64,000 nucleotides of DNA from Microbacteriaceae bacterium (GCA_025463545.1 JAODAR010000010.1:62001-126000), one strand, 5' to 3'; positions 30,022 through 39,143 are shown, numbered from the stretch's first letter. Program-made: numbers and translations. Notes: generated from the letters alone by a model not told the origin.

Positions 30022-31575
30022 TTACTTCGCCGGGGCGTAGCTGTAGATCGACGGAACCGCTTGCTGCAGCTGCGGCTTGGTGGTCGTCTTCTTGTCGGTG
30101 AAGAGGATCTGGTCTGGACGGTAGAACGGAGCGAACCAGGCCTGGTCGACCACGTACTTGTTCAGAGCCTTGGCGGCGATCTTCTGTTCGTCAGCCGAGC
30201 CGTTCTGGATCGTGTTGACAAACTCCGCCACCTTGGGATCCGTCGTGTGGAACGGGTTGTAGGTGGCCTTCGGGGTGATGATCTGGTTGGCCGCGACCCA
30301 GGGCGAACCCTGGAACAGCGAGAACCAGCTCATGGGGAACTTGCCCTGGACCATGCTGGAGATGAAGTCGGTCCCAGCCACGTTCTCCCAGTTCACGGTG
30401 ATGCCGATGTCGGCCAGGTTTTGACCGACGCCCGCTGTGAGTGCCGGGTCCATGAATCCGGCGACGGTCGGCATGGTTACGGAGAAGTTGCCGACGCCGG
30501 CATCCTTCATGAGCTTCTTAGCCTTGGCCGGGTCGTAGGCGTATGCCTTCTCGAGCGACTTGTCGAACGCGTCGGTGCCCTTGCCGAACGGCTGGCCGGT
30601 CACGGTTCCGAGACCCTTGCCGACCTGCGCGAGCAAAGTGTCTTTGTCGATCGCGTAGTTGATCGCCTGGCGCACCTTCACATCGGCAAGTTCAGGGACC
30701 ATCACGCCGTTGCGGTCGAAGATCAGCAGACCCTGCCAGTCGGTGGGGTACTTGTACTCGGTGAGGCCGGCGCTCTTGGCCTGTGCTTCGGTCTTCGCCG
30801 TCAGAAGCGCTGCGTTGACCTGGCCGGAGACCACCGCGTTCAGCATGGCTGTGGTGTCAAGGATGGGCTTGACGACGATGGTGTCGTACACCTGCAGCGA
30901 CGTGTCCCAGTACTTCGGGTTCTTGACGAAGGTGTACTGTGACGCGGCGACGGTGGCCGACTTGTCCAGGGTGTACGGTCCGCTGCCCACCGGATCGGTG
31001 GCCAGCTTGCCGCCGTCGACGGCCTTGGGGCTGGCGATGAAACCGTCGGCGTTGCCGAGGTAGTCGAGCAGTGCCGGGTCCGGCGCCTTCAGCGTGATCA
31101 CGACGGTCGTGGCGTCTTTAGCCGTGACGTCGGAGACCTGGGCGAGCGTCGACGCATCGGGGCCGTTGCCGGTGCGGAAGCGGTCGAGGTTGATCTTGAC
31201 GGCCGCGGCGTCAAGCTTCGCCCCGTCGGTGAAAAAGACGTCGTCGCGGAGCGTGAGGGTGAGAACGGTCTTGTCCGCGTTGTACGACCACTTGGTGGCG
31301 AGCATCGGAACCAGCGTGCCGTCCGCTTCCCGGCGGAGCAGGGAATCGTAGACCGGCTGATAGTACTGAACGTAGTGTCCGATGTGGGCCTGCGCCGGGT
31401 CGAACGACTTGACGTCGGCGAGGGCACCGATGGTCAGCGTGCCACCCTTGGGGGCTGCACCGCTGGTGGCGCCTGAGGTGGACCCTGAGCCCGATCCTCC
31501 GGCTGAGCAAGCGGTCAGCGCGAGGGCTGCCGCCGTAACGAGGGCGACGGCCGTCACCCGGGAACGAAACTTCAT
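30022..31575 (-). CDS. Extracellular solute-binding lipoprotein, peptide/oligosaccharide family 5
   Basis: A 517-residue family 5 binding protein (DppA/OppA type). Signal peptide SRVTAVALVTAAALALTAC ends in the lipobox LTAC (Cys about residue 23). The mature part shows GGTLTIGALADVKSFDPAQAHIG, the segment WSYNADKTVLTLTLRDDVFFTDGAKL, and VRQAINYAIDKDTLL, all characteristic of the family. ATG at 31575 has GGAG seven bases upstream. It is the first gene of the peptide-type importer and lies behind two operator-like palindromes, so its regulation is probably shared with the uronate genes. Confidence 0.93.
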   Translation of the reverse strand: MKFRSRVTAVALVTAAALALTACSAGGSGSGSTSGATSGAAPKGGTLTIGALADVKSFDPAQAHIGHYVQYYQPVYDSLLRREADGTLVPMLATKWSYNADKTVLTLTLRDDVFFTDGAKLDAAAVKINLDRFRTGNGPDASTLAQVSDVTAKDATTVVITLKAPDPALLDYLGNADGFIASPKAVDGGKLATDPVGSGPYTLDKSATVAASQYTFVKNPKYWDTSLQVYDTIVVKPILDTTAMLNAVVSGQVNAALLTAKTEAQAKSAGLTEYKYPTDWQGLLIFDRNGVMVPELADVKVRQAINYAIDKDTLLAQVGKGLGTVTGQPFGKGTDAFDKSLEKAYAYDPAKAKKLMKDAGVGNFSVTMPTVAGFMDPALTAGVGQNLADIGITVNWENVAGTDFISSMVQGKFPMSWFSLFQGSPWVAANQIITPKATYNPFHTTDPKVAEFVNTIQNGSADEQKIAAKALNKYVVDQAWFAPFYRPDQILFTDKKTTTKPQLQQAVPSIYSYAPAK

Positions 31576-31614
31576 TGTTTTCTCCTTGTGCTGTTGGTGC
31601 TGCTCGACACTGAG

Positions 31615-31630
31615 GTGCAATCGGTTGCCA
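31615..31630. promoter_or_regulatory. LacI-type operator, site 3 (weak)
   Basis: GTGCAATCGGTTGCCA has three mismatches to the shared palindrome TGGCAACCGGTTGCCA; the right half is exact. It lies 40 bases upstream of the binding-protein start, with site 4 about 60 bases further out. A pair at this distance could allow looping or double blocking. Confidence 0.55.
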
Positions 31631-31691
31631 TCCGAGGGAGCAAGGCAACTGTGTTGATCGTGTGGCAACGCTATATCAAGACGAACTGGTT

Positions 31692-31707
31692 TGGCAACCG
31701 ATTGTCA
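31692..31707. promoter_or_regulatory. LacI-type operator, site 4
   Basis: TGGCAACCGATTGTCA, two mismatches from the shared palindrome, with TTTGG and CAAAC extending the symmetry outside. It lies 117 bases upstream of the binding-protein gene. Confidence 0.7.
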
Positions 31708-31756
31708 AACCAGTTCACAATGAATTCCGGAGGGGAAAATCGCGTACGGCAACGGA

Positions 31757-31792
31757 GGCTCCTGCGCGCCGTCAGAACGGCGTGCAGGAGCC
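31757..31792 (-). terminator. Terminator of the TIM-barrel/Gfo operon
   Basis: A 16-base stem, GGCTCCTGCGCGCCGT (31757-31772) with ACGGCGTGCAGGAGCC (31777-31792), contains one G-U pair and a four-base loop. It lies 23 bases past the last Gfo gene; GATTTTCC follows a little further on the minus strand. It separates this operon from the ABC importer. Confidence 0.8.
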
Positions 31793-31815
31793 CTTCCCGA
31801 TGGTTCCCCCGGTCG

Positions 31816-32982
31816 TTAGACCCGCTCGGCGAACTTGTCTTCTGAGCGGATGCGGTTGTTCAGCTCGGCGAGGAATTCGTCCTCATCGAAGTCCAGCGAA
31901 ACTTCCTTGCCGGTCCAGCTGGAGAGGTGGATCGCGTTGGCCAGGCGCACGCCCGTGATGCCGTCGGAGCCCGGCGCGAGAAGCGGCGTACCGTCGAGGA
32001 TGTTTGCGGCGAAGTTCTCCAGTACGCCGGAGTGCTGTGCACCCCAGGCGGAATCGAACTCGATCGTTTCGGTCGTGTACAGGTCGTCGGCGTTGAGCTG
32101 GCCCCTGAACAGCTTCATCACGTCGGCCATGTCCATGCTCTCGCTGAGCTCGCGCTCTGGCTTCTTCAGTCGCGTGACGGTCGCCGTCTTGCTGCCCTCC
32201 ACCACGATCTTGCCCTGGTCGCCGAGAATCTCGAACCGGTCGGTTCCGACCAGATCGTGCGTTGCCGTGACGAACACACCGGTCACGCCGTTGCCGTAGT
32301 CGACCAGCGCGGTGACCTCATCCTCCACCGCGATGTTGCGCCGGAAGCCATAGGCGACCTTGGCGAACACCTTCTCGGGCACGCCGCAGATCCACTGCCA
32401 GAGATCCAGCTGGTGGGGCGCCTGGTTCACCAGGACCCCGCCGCCCTCCCCTCCCCAGGTGGCGCGCCACGCGCTCTGGTCGTAATAGCCCTGCGGGCGC
32501 CACCAGTTGGTGATGATCCAGTTCGAGCGCAGGATGTTGCCGATCTCGCCGTTGTGGACGATCTCCTTGAGCCGGATGTAGAGCGGGTTGTTGCGCTGGT
32601 TGAACATGATGCCGAAGCTCAGTTCGGGGTGCGCCTCGGCGAAGGCGTTGAGCTCCTTCACCTGCTTGGTGTACACGCCGGCCGGCTTCTCTACCAACGC
32701 GTGGATGCCACGGGAGAGGGCGTCAATGCCCATCTGTGGGTGAAGGAAGTGAGGCACCGTCGTGATGATCGCGTCGACGTCGCGGCTGTCCAGCAGCGCG
32801 ATGTAGTCAGAGTAGAACTTAGCCCCGGGGTATTGGGCTGCGACGATGTCGGCCTTCGCCGGGTCGGTGTCGGCGACTGCGCTGACCACCATGTTGGGCA
32901 CGAGGCCGTCGGTGATGAATTTGGCGTACATCGAACCCTGCGTACCGAGGCCGATGATTCCGAGACGAACTTTGTCGGTCAT
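31816..32982 (-). CDS. Gfo/Idh/MocA-family oxidoreductase
   Basis: A 388-residue NAD(P)-dependent sugar oxidoreductase. The Rossmann start is VRLGIIGLGTQGSMYAKF, the EKP motif is HALVEKPAGVYTKQV (about residue 97), and the active-site region is GEGGGVLVNQAPHQLDLWQWI (about 175-195), with the catalytic Asp/His pair. WWRPQGYYDQSAWRATWGGEGGG is typical for enzymes acting on glycosides or glycosyl derivatives. It is the last gene of a four-gene operon coupled by ATGA overlaps (32979-32982). The reaction may be oxidation of a sugar hydroxyl, perhaps at C3; that is inference from the family. Confidence 0.9.
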   Translation of the reverse strand: MTDKVRLGIIGLGTQGSMYAKFITDGLVPNMVVSAVADTDPAKADIVAAQYPGAKFYSDYIALLDSRDVDAIITTVPHFLHPQMGIDALSRGIHALVEKPAGVYTKQVKELNAFAEAHPELSFGIMFNQRNNPLYIRLKEIVHNGEIGNILRSNWIITNWWRPQGYYDQSAWRATWGGEGGGVLVNQAPHQLDLWQWICGVPEKVFAKVAYGFRRNIAVEDEVTALVDYGNGVTGVFVTATHDLVGTDRFEILGDQGKIVVEGSKTATVTRLKKPERELSESMDMADVMKLFRGQLNADDLYTTETIEFDSAWGAQHSGVLENFAANILDGTPLLAPGSDGITGVRLANAIHLSSWTGKEVSLDFDEDEFLAELNNRIRSEDKFAERV

Positions 32983-34025
32983 GAAACTGCATTCCGTTCT
33001 GTAGTGGCGGTCGTGTGCCCTGCCCGCTCCGGGTAGGACTGGTCATAGACGTCCTGAATGATCTCCAGCGTCTTCTGGGCTTCGAGGGGGCCGATCCAGA
33101 ACGGCGCGTCTTCGTCGAGCCGCGCATAGAAGTCCTGGATCAGGAGTTCGTGGGAGATGCCCCAGTACGCTCGACCGCCGGTGGCGACCTCCCGCTCCTT
33201 CACCACGTCGACGCGGCCGTCTGCGTGGGTGACGGTGAGCTCGCCGCGCAGGCTGAGCGTGGCGCGCTCCGTCACGATGTCGAGGGTGATGGGCGCGTTC
33301 ACCGTATTCGCAAGAGTGGCGTAGAACACACTGCGAGCGCCGCTTTGATGGGTCAACACCATTTCGGCCGTGTCCTCGACTTCGATCACATCGTCGAGGG
33401 CGCGGGTGCTGGCGTTGCCCCGCACCTCGGCTACCGGTCCGACCAGCCACTGCAGCAGGTCGAGGGTGTGGATCGCCTGGTTCATCAGCAATCCGCCACC
33501 GCCCGTCGCCCACTGGCCGCGCCAGGGGCGGCTCTGGTAGTACGCCGCGCTGCGGTGCCACATCACAGTCGCGGAGGCGCCCAGAACGGCACCCAACTCC
33601 CGCGAGGCCAGAAGGTCGTGCGCAGCCTGCACCGGCGCGTTGTATCGGTTCTGGAAACAGATGGCGATCCTGGCCGTGGCGCGCTCGGCCGCCTTCACCA
33701 CCCGGGCGCCCTCGGCGCGGGTGTGGGCCAGCGGCTTTTCGAGGATGACGTTGATGCCGCGTTCCAGGGCGTCGACCGCGATTGAAGCGTGCACGTGGTG
33801 CGGCGTGCAGATGTGCACGACGTCGGGCTGCACTGCGTCGAACAGCTCGAGGTGGCTGGCGAACCCGGGCACGTGGTGGGCAGCGGATGCCGCGGTGAGG
33901 CGTTCGACGTCGGAGTCGGCGACGCCGACCAGCTCGGCGTCGGGCAGCCCTGAGATAGCCGCGAAATGCAGGATGGAGATGTCTCCGCAGCCGATGAGGG
34001 CAACGCGGCGGGTGGGAGGAGTCAT
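32979..34025 (-). CDS. Gfo/Idh/MocA-family oxidoreductase
   Basis: A 348-residue member with VALIGCGDISILHFAAISGL as the nucleotide-binding start, NVILEKPLAHTRAEGARV (EKP about residue 95), and GGGGLLMNQAIHTLDLLQWLVGP (about 173-195) holding the catalytic Asp/His. Sequence HRSAAYYQSRPWRGQWATGGGG parallels the downstream gene, so both probably recognise similar glycosidic substrates. It overlaps both neighbours as ATGA. Two different active enzymes in one operon suggest an oxidation and a reduction step, or two related substrates (inference). Confidence 0.9.
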   Translation of the reverse strand: MTPPTRRVALIGCGDISILHFAAISGLPDAELVGVADSDVERLTAASAAHHVPGFASHLELFDAVQPDVVHICTPHHVHASIAVDALERGINVILEKPLAHTRAEGARVVKAAERATARIAICFQNRYNAPVQAAHDLLASRELGAVLGASATVMWHRSAAYYQSRPWRGQWATGGGGLLMNQAIHTLDLLQWLVGPVAEVRGNASTRALDDVIEVEDTAEMVLTHQSGARSVFYATLANTVNAPITLDIVTERATLSLRGELTVTHADGRVDVVKEREVATGGRAYWGISHELLIQDFYARLDEDAPFWIGPLEAQKTLEIIQDVYDQSYPERAGHTTATTERNAVS

Positions 34026-34813
34026 GCGGCCGCCTCGGTGTCGGTAGTGCGTGATTGCGTGGAGCCGGGCTGCGAAGGGCCCGTCATGGCGACGACGTCG
34101 TCGTAGAGGCCGCCGATAACGTCGGCGAACGCGACTGGGAGGCCGAGGGCCTGCGAGACGTACACGGCGCGCACCAGCGCGAGCACAGTGACGGCATCGG
34201 TGACGGTCACGCCGGGTTCCCGGCCGGTCTCGATCGCCTCGATGATGTCTTCGTACTGGCGCAGGTGGCCGTGGAACAGCTCACGGTCGTCGAATCCGCC
34301 GGGCACATGGTTGGCCGAAACCTCATTCAGGGCCTGGTAGGCGTAGCGACAGCGGCGTGATCCGGCCGGGCGAGCGTCGGCGGCGAAGAAGTACTCGAGT
34401 TGGTCGCGGTTGCTGGTCGCTGAGCCTGCGCTGGGCAAGCGGCGGGCGCGAACCAGGTCGACCTCAATTGGCTTCTCGATCACCACGTGCGTGCCGGCCG
34501 AGATCGCCTGCTCGGCGATATCCGCGTGCGTACCGCTCGGTGTGCAGATGGCCACCAGGTCGACATCCAGTCCGGCAAGGGCTGCGTCGAGTGCGCTGAA
34601 CGTCGCGGGCCGATCGCCCTTCAGCGTCTCCTCGACGTAGTCGGCGAGGCTCGGTTTCGTGCCGGTGCCTGAAGTACCGCGTTCGGTTTCGACGATGCGG
34701 ACGAGCTGCAGACCGGGATGCACCACCGCGCCCCGGGCGTGCGCCGTCGCGGCGACGCCAGAACCGATGATCACGACCTTCACCGGCCGAGGCGGTGCGA
34801 ATGCCGGGGTCAT
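34022..34813 (-). CDS. Gfo/Idh/MocA-type protein lacking the middle of the family fold
   Basis: Only 263 residues instead of about 350-390. The N-terminal Rossmann part is complete (VKVVIIGSGVAATAHARGAV to HVVIEKPIEVDLVRARRL, about residues 10-126), but it then jumps to SAGSATSNRDQLEYFFAADARP, which in the family lies near residue 290, and continues to a normal-looking C-terminus (DRELFHGHLRQYEDIIEAI). The catalytic Asp/His segment (GGGxLMNQxxHTxDL in the two neighbours) is missing. The reading frame and ATGA overlaps on both sides are intact. It is therefore either a decayed gene kept in frame by coupling or a protein with a non-catalytic role. The junction is near 34400-34440. Confidence 0.8.
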   Translation of the reverse strand: MTPAFAPPRPVKVVIIGSGVAATAHARGAVVHPGLQLVRIVETERGTSGTGTKPSLADYVEETLKGDRPATFSALDAALAGLDVDLVAICTPSGTHADIAEQAISAGTHVVIEKPIEVDLVRARRLPSAGSATSNRDQLEYFFAADARPAGSRRCRYAYQALNEVSANHVPGGFDDRELFHGHLRQYEDIIEAIETGREPGVTVTDAVTVLALVRAVYVSQALGLPVAFADVIGGLYDDVVAMTGPSQPGSTQSRTTDTEAAA

Positions 34814-35661
34814 TTGGTGGCGACGCCGATCCGGCCAAGCAGGCGGGCGAACGCGCGGGCGGCTTCGCCGAAGGCGGTCGGGCCGGAGAACCCGCCGAGC
34901 GCGTGCTGGTGGGCGAGGTGTGGCTCGAGCGAGGCGAACCCGGTGTACCCGTCGTCGCGCAGTGCGGTGAGAGTCTCGAGGAGCTCGCCGTCGCCCTGGC
35001 CGGCGGGCACGACTTCGCCGGTCGCGGCGACCGCATCCTTCACCTGCAGGTAGTCGAGGTAGGGACGGAGCTTCGCGTAGCCGTCGGTGAAGGGACGCGC
35101 ACCGACCTGTACGAAGTTCGCGTTGTCCCAGGCCAGGCGGAGGGCCGGTGAGCCGACGGTCTCGACCAGGTCGAGAACGCGCTCAGGGGTGTCGCCGTAG
35201 ATGTCCTTCTCGTTCTCGTGGAGCAGCACGACTCCCTCTTTTTCGGCGAGGTCGGCGAGCAGGCGCATCCGCTTCATCACGTCATCGCGGATGCCCTCGA
35301 CCGTGGCACCCTCAGCACGGAAGAAGGAGAAGACCCGGATGTTCGGGGTCTCGAGAGCATGCGCGACGCGGATGATGCGGCGCAGGCGTTCCACTTCGAG
35401 TTCGGGGTCGAGTGCGACGTCGACCTTGCCGATCGGCGAGGCCACGGCGGAGACGCCCATGGCCTCGCTCTTCAGGTACGAGCAGAGCTTCTCCAGCTGG
35501 TCATCGTCGAGGTCGACGACGTTCACCCCCCACGCGCTGCGCACTTCGATGAAGCTGGCGCCGAGCGCCTTGAGGACGCCAACCTGGACCGCGGGGTCGG
35601 GATCGATTTCGTCTCCGAAACCTGACAGTGTCCAGGCAACCGGTTGGGTGTTTTCCGCCAT
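34810..35661 (-). CDS. Sugar phosphate isomerase/epimerase, xylose isomerase-like TIM barrel
   Basis: A 283-residue AP-endonuclease-2-like TIM barrel. Metal ligands expected of the family can be seen: Glu in FIEVRSAWG, Glu in LLHENEKDIYGD, Asp in LRLAWDNANFVQ, His/Glu near the end in ASLEPHLAHQH. Relatives are isomerases, epimerases or eliminating enzymes on keto-sugars. It is the first gene of the operon, upstream of three Gfo-type genes and divergent from the GH3 gene behind a shared operator. That association suggests it acts on the oxidised sugar made by the Gfo enzymes (inference). Confidence 0.88.
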   Translation of the reverse strand: MAENTQPVAWTLSGFGDEIDPDPAVQVGVLKALGASFIEVRSAWGVNVVDLDDDQLEKLCSYLKSEAMGVSAVASPIGKVDVALDPELEVERLRRIIRVAHALETPNIRVFSFFRAEGATVEGIRDDVMKRMRLLADLAEKEGVVLLHENEKDIYGDTPERVLDLVETVGSPALRLAWDNANFVQVGARPFTDGYAKLRPYLDYLQVKDAVAATGEVVPAGQGDGELLETLTALRDDGYTGFASLEPHLAHQHALGGFSGPTAFGEAARAFARLLGRIGVATK

Positions 35662-35755
35662 GTGTGCGCCTTTCGCAGCGTGCTCGCCTCGTTGAGAGCC
35701 TGACGGACGGTGAATCCGCTAGGCATTTGCTTACTCTAAGCGCGATCGCGCATTG

Positions 35756-35771
35756 TGGCAACCGGTTGACA
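35756..35771. promoter_or_regulatory. LacI-type operator, site 5, between divergent operons
   Basis: TGGCAACCGGTTGACA, one mismatch from the shared palindrome. It sits midway between the TIM-barrel start (35661) and the GH3 start (35863), about 92-95 bases from each, and its right half contains TTGACA, which could be the plus-strand -35 element. One bound repressor could control both directions. Confidence 0.8.
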
Positions 35772-35862
35772 AAGCCACCCCGAATGGTGTCGTATGGTCT
35801 GGTGGGCGCCTCTGCGTGCGCCCATTTTCCCTCCCCGTATGTCTCACAGACAAGGAAGTGGC

Positions 35863-37599
35863 ATGGTCGACCTCACCGCACCGCCGTTCAACCTCGACGC
35901 CGACGCAATCGACTGGGTGCACAGCACCATTGGTTCGCTGAGCCTCGAGGAGAAGATCGGCCAGCTCTTCATCAACCTCAACACCAGCTTCACGCCGGAG
36001 TACCTGGACAAGGTGCTCGACACTTACCACGTGGGCGGCATGCGCTACATGGGCGCCGACTCGGCCACTGTGCAGGAACACATCCGTTACGCGCAGTCCA
36101 AGGCGAAGGTCCCACTGCTGATCGCGTCGAACCCGGAAATGGGCGGCTTCGGCAGCGCCAACGACGGCACGCTGGTTTCGACGCACCTGCAGGCCGGCTC
36201 CCACCCCGACAGCTCAATCGCGCGCGACATGGGCCGCGTGGCCGGCGCTGAGACCGCCGCGATGGGCTGCAACTGGGCCTTCGCTCCGATCGTCGACATC
36301 CACTACAACTGGCGCAACACGGTGATCAGCACGCGGTCGTTCGGCAACACCCCCGAGGTGGTCGTCGAACGGGCGAAAGAGTACTTCGACGGGCTCTCCG
36401 AGTCGAAGACCGTCGCGGCGATGAAGCACTTCCCGGGCGATGGCATGGACGAACGCGATCAGCACGTGGTCACCAGCTACAACACGCTCGGCGTCGACGA
36501 GTGGGAGGCCAGCTATGGCCGGGTCTACCACGAGCTGATCCAGCACGGCGTGCAGTCGGTCATGGTCGGGCACATCGGCGCGCCGGAGCTGTCCCGCAAG
36601 TTCCGCCCCGGCATCGCCGACAGCGAGATCATGCCGGCCACGCTCGCGCCGGAACTGCTGCAGGACCTGCTGCGCGGCGAACTCGGTTTCAACGGCCTGA
36701 TTCTGACGGATGCCTCGGCCATGATCGGCATGACGCAGGCGATGAAGCGCAAGGACCTGGTTCCCGCAGCCGTTGCGGCCGGCTGCGACATGTTCCTGTT
36801 CTTCCGCAATGCCGACGAAGACTTCCAGTACATGCTCGACGGATACCGCACCGGCGTCATCACGGAGGCTCGCCTGCAGGAGGCGCTGGAGCGCATCCTC
36901 GGCCTGAAGGCTGTGCTCGGCCTGCACACGACGCCGCGTGCCGATCTCGTTCCCGCAGCGGAAGCACTGTCGGTCATCGGCAGCGCCGCGCACCACGCCG
37001 TGGCCGCCGACATCGCCGACAAGACCGTGACGCTGGTCAAGGACACGCAGGGCAACCTGCCGCTGACGCCCGAGAAGCACAAGCGCATTCGCCTCTATGG
37101 CATCTCCGGGCAGGCGGACTTCACCGGCGTCGACCCAAGCGGGTACCTCGCTGTCGCAAAGGACGAACTCGAGAAGGCCGGCTTCGAGGTGCACGTGTTC
37201 AAGGACGCCGCGCAGCGCAAGGCTGAGGGCGAAGAGGGCGTCTACTTCCACACCGTGATGGCTGACGAGGCCAACGCGGCGTACCGCGAGAAGTACGACG
37301 CCGCAATCGTGTTCGCGAACGTCGCCGGTTTCGCGCAGGAGGCGAGCGTGCGCATCCGCTGGTCGACCCCGATGGCAGCGGAGATCCCGTGGTACGTCAC
37401 CGAGGTGCCGACCGTGTTCGTGTCGCTCAACCAGCCGAACCACCTGATCGACGTGCCGATGGTGAAAACCATGGTGCATGCGCACAACCCCAGCCGCGAG
37501 GCGATCCACGCGGCGGTCGAGAAGATCACCGGCGCCTCCGAGTTCCAGGGCACCTTCAATGCGAACGTCTGGTGCGACACCTGGGGCACGCGACTTTAG
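35863..37599 (+). CDS. Glycoside hydrolase family 3, cytoplasmic
   Basis: A 578-residue GH3 enzyme without signal peptide, so it acts inside the cell. The barrel domain holds AAMKHFPGDGMDERDQHV (about residue 185-202), which keeps the Asp-x-His dyad known from NagZ-type GH3 N-acetylglucosaminidases although the usual KHFPGHG is KHFPGDG here, and the nucleophile Asp in GLILTDASAMIG (about 283). A C-terminal domain (about 390-578) includes DKTVTLVKDTQGNLPL. The ATG at 35863 follows GGAAG five bases ahead; ATG at 35839 is an in-frame alternative. Substrate may be a beta-glucoside or an N-acetylglucosaminide taken up intact. Confidence 0.9.
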   Translation: MVDLTAPPFNLDADAIDWVHSTIGSLSLEEKIGQLFINLNTSFTPEYLDKVLDTYHVGGMRYMGADSATVQEHIRYAQSKAKVPLLIASNPEMGGFGSANDGTLVSTHLQAGSHPDSSIARDMGRVAGAETAAMGCNWAFAPIVDIHYNWRNTVISTRSFGNTPEVVVERAKEYFDGLSESKTVAAMKHFPGDGMDERDQHVVTSYNTLGVDEWEASYGRVYHELIQHGVQSVMVGHIGAPELSRKFRPGIADSEIMPATLAPELLQDLLRGELGFNGLILTDASAMIGMTQAMKRKDLVPAAVAAGCDMFLFFRNADEDFQYMLDGYRTGVITEARLQEALERILGLKAVLGLHTTPRADLVPAAEALSVIGSAAHHAVAADIADKTVTLVKDTQGNLPLTPEKHKRIRLYGISGQADFTGVDPSGYLAVAKDELEKAGFEVHVFKDAAQRKAEGEEGVYFHTVMADEANAAYREKYDAAIVFANVAGFAQEASVRIRWSTPMAAEIPWYVTEVPTVFVSLNQPNHLIDVPMVKTMVHAHNPSREAIHAAVEKITGASEFQGTFNANVWCDTWGTRL

Positions 37600-37673
37600 C
37601 TCGCGGGCGTCACGGCCACAACCGGGCTACTAGCCTGTAACGCATACCAGTGAAACACAAGCAGGGAGAAACC

Positions 37674-39143
37674 ATGTCGACCCACGGAACGGCAACAGCG
37701 AATATCGGCGTGATCGGCCTGGCGGTGATGGGCTCCAACCTCGCCCGCAACCTCGCCAGCCGCGAGGGCAACACGGTAGCGGTCTACAACCGCTCCCCCG
37801 AGCGCACCCGCCTGCTCACGAGCGAGCACCCCGAAGCCGGTTTCGTCGCATCCGAGAAGATCGAAGACTTCGTCTCGTCGCTGAAGGCTCCTCGCACCGC
37901 AATCATCATGGTGCAGGCCGGCAAGGGCACGGATGCGGTGATCGACCAGCTGAAGACGCTGTTCGAGCCGGGCGACATCATCGTCGACGGCGGAAACGCA
38001 GACTTCCACGACACCATCCGCCGGGAGAAAGAGGTGAGCGTCACGGGCATCAACTTCGTCGGCGCCGGCATCTCCGGAGGCGAGGAGGGCGCGCTCAAGG
38101 GCCCGTCGATCATGCCGGGCGGATCAGCGGAGGCGTACGGGACGCTCGGCCCGATCCTCGAGTCCATCGCAGCGGTCGTTGACGGCGTGCCGTGCGTGAC
38201 GCACGTCGGAACCGACGGCGCCGGACACTTCGTGAAGATGATCCACAACGGCATCGAGTACGCCGACATGCAGCTCATCGGTGAGGCGTACGACCTGCTT
38301 CGCCAGGTGGGCGGGCACTCCCCCGCGGCCATCGCCGACATCTTCGCCGAGTGGAACACCGGCGAGCTCGAGAGCTACCTGATCGAGATCACCGCCGAGG
38401 TGCTGCGCCAGGTCGATGCCAAGACCGGCAAGCCGTTCGTCGACATCGTGCTCGACGAGGCCGGCTCCAAGGGCACCGGCGTCTGGACCGTGCAGAACGC
38501 ACTGGACCTGGGTGTGCCCGTCGGCGGCATCGCCGAGGCCGTTTTCGCTCGCGCCGTATCCAGCCACCCCGAGCAGCGAGGGCCCGTGCGTGCCGGAATC
38601 GACGCGCGCCCGGAGATCGCCGTGGTGGGCACGGACGTAGAGGACAGCTTCAAGGCGGACGTGCGCCAGGCGCTCTACGCCTCCAAGATCATCGCTTACG
38701 CGCAGGGCTTCGACGCCATCATCGCGGGAGCCGCAAAGTACGGCTGGAACATCGACAAGGGCGCGATCGCCACGATCTGGCGCGGCGGCTGCATCATCCG
38801 CGCCCAGTTCCTGAACCGCATCGTCGACGCGTACGCCAACGACGCCACCATCCCGACCCTGCTGGTCGACCCGTACTTCAAAGCGGCCGTGGCCGAGGGC
38901 GAGTCGGCATGGCGCCGCGTGGTCTCGACCGCAGCGTTGTCAGGCATCCCGGTGCCCGGGTTCTCGTCGGCGCTGAGCTACTTCGACTCGCTCGCTGCCG
39001 AACGCCTTCCTGCCGCGCTGGTGCAGGGGCAGCGCGACTTCTTCGGCGCGCACACCTACAAGCGGGTCGACATGCCGGGCGTTTTCCACACCCTGTGGTC
39101 GGGGGACCGCAGCGAGATCGAGACCGAGGGGTCCTCGCACTAG
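37674..39143 (+). CDS. gnd: 6-phosphogluconate dehydrogenase, decarboxylating
   Basis: A 489-residue enzyme of the oxidative pentose phosphate pathway, making ribulose 5-phosphate. NADP motif GVIGLAVMGSNLARNLA, the VDGGNADFHDT loop, GAGISGGEEGALKGPSIMPGG, and KMIHNGIEYADMQLIGEAYD with the catalytic Lys/His/Asn are all intact; the C-terminus has RVDMPGVFHTLW. ATG at 37674 has GGGAG seven bases upstream. Combined with gntK it provides a route for gluconate. It follows the GH3 gene by 74 bases and may have its own promoter. It ends in a clear terminator. Confidence 0.97.
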   Translation: MSTHGTATANIGVIGLAVMGSNLARNLASREGNTVAVYNRSPERTRLLTSEHPEAGFVASEKIEDFVSSLKAPRTAIIMVQAGKGTDAVIDQLKTLFEPGDIIVDGGNADFHDTIRREKEVSVTGINFVGAGISGGEEGALKGPSIMPGGSAEAYGTLGPILESIAAVVDGVPCVTHVGTDGAGHFVKMIHNGIEYADMQLIGEAYDLLRQVGGHSPAAIADIFAEWNTGELESYLIEITAEVLRQVDAKTGKPFVDIVLDEAGSKGTGVWTVQNALDLGVPVGGIAEAVFARAVSSHPEQRGPVRAGIDARPEIAVVGTDVEDSFKADVRQALYASKIIAYAQGFDAIIAGAAKYGWNIDKGAIATIWRGGCIIRAQFLNRIVDAYANDATIPTLLVDPYFKAAVAEGESAWRRVVSTAALSGIPVPGFSSALSYFDSLAAERLPAALVQGQRDFFGAHTYKRVDMPGVFHTLWSGDRSEIETEGSSH

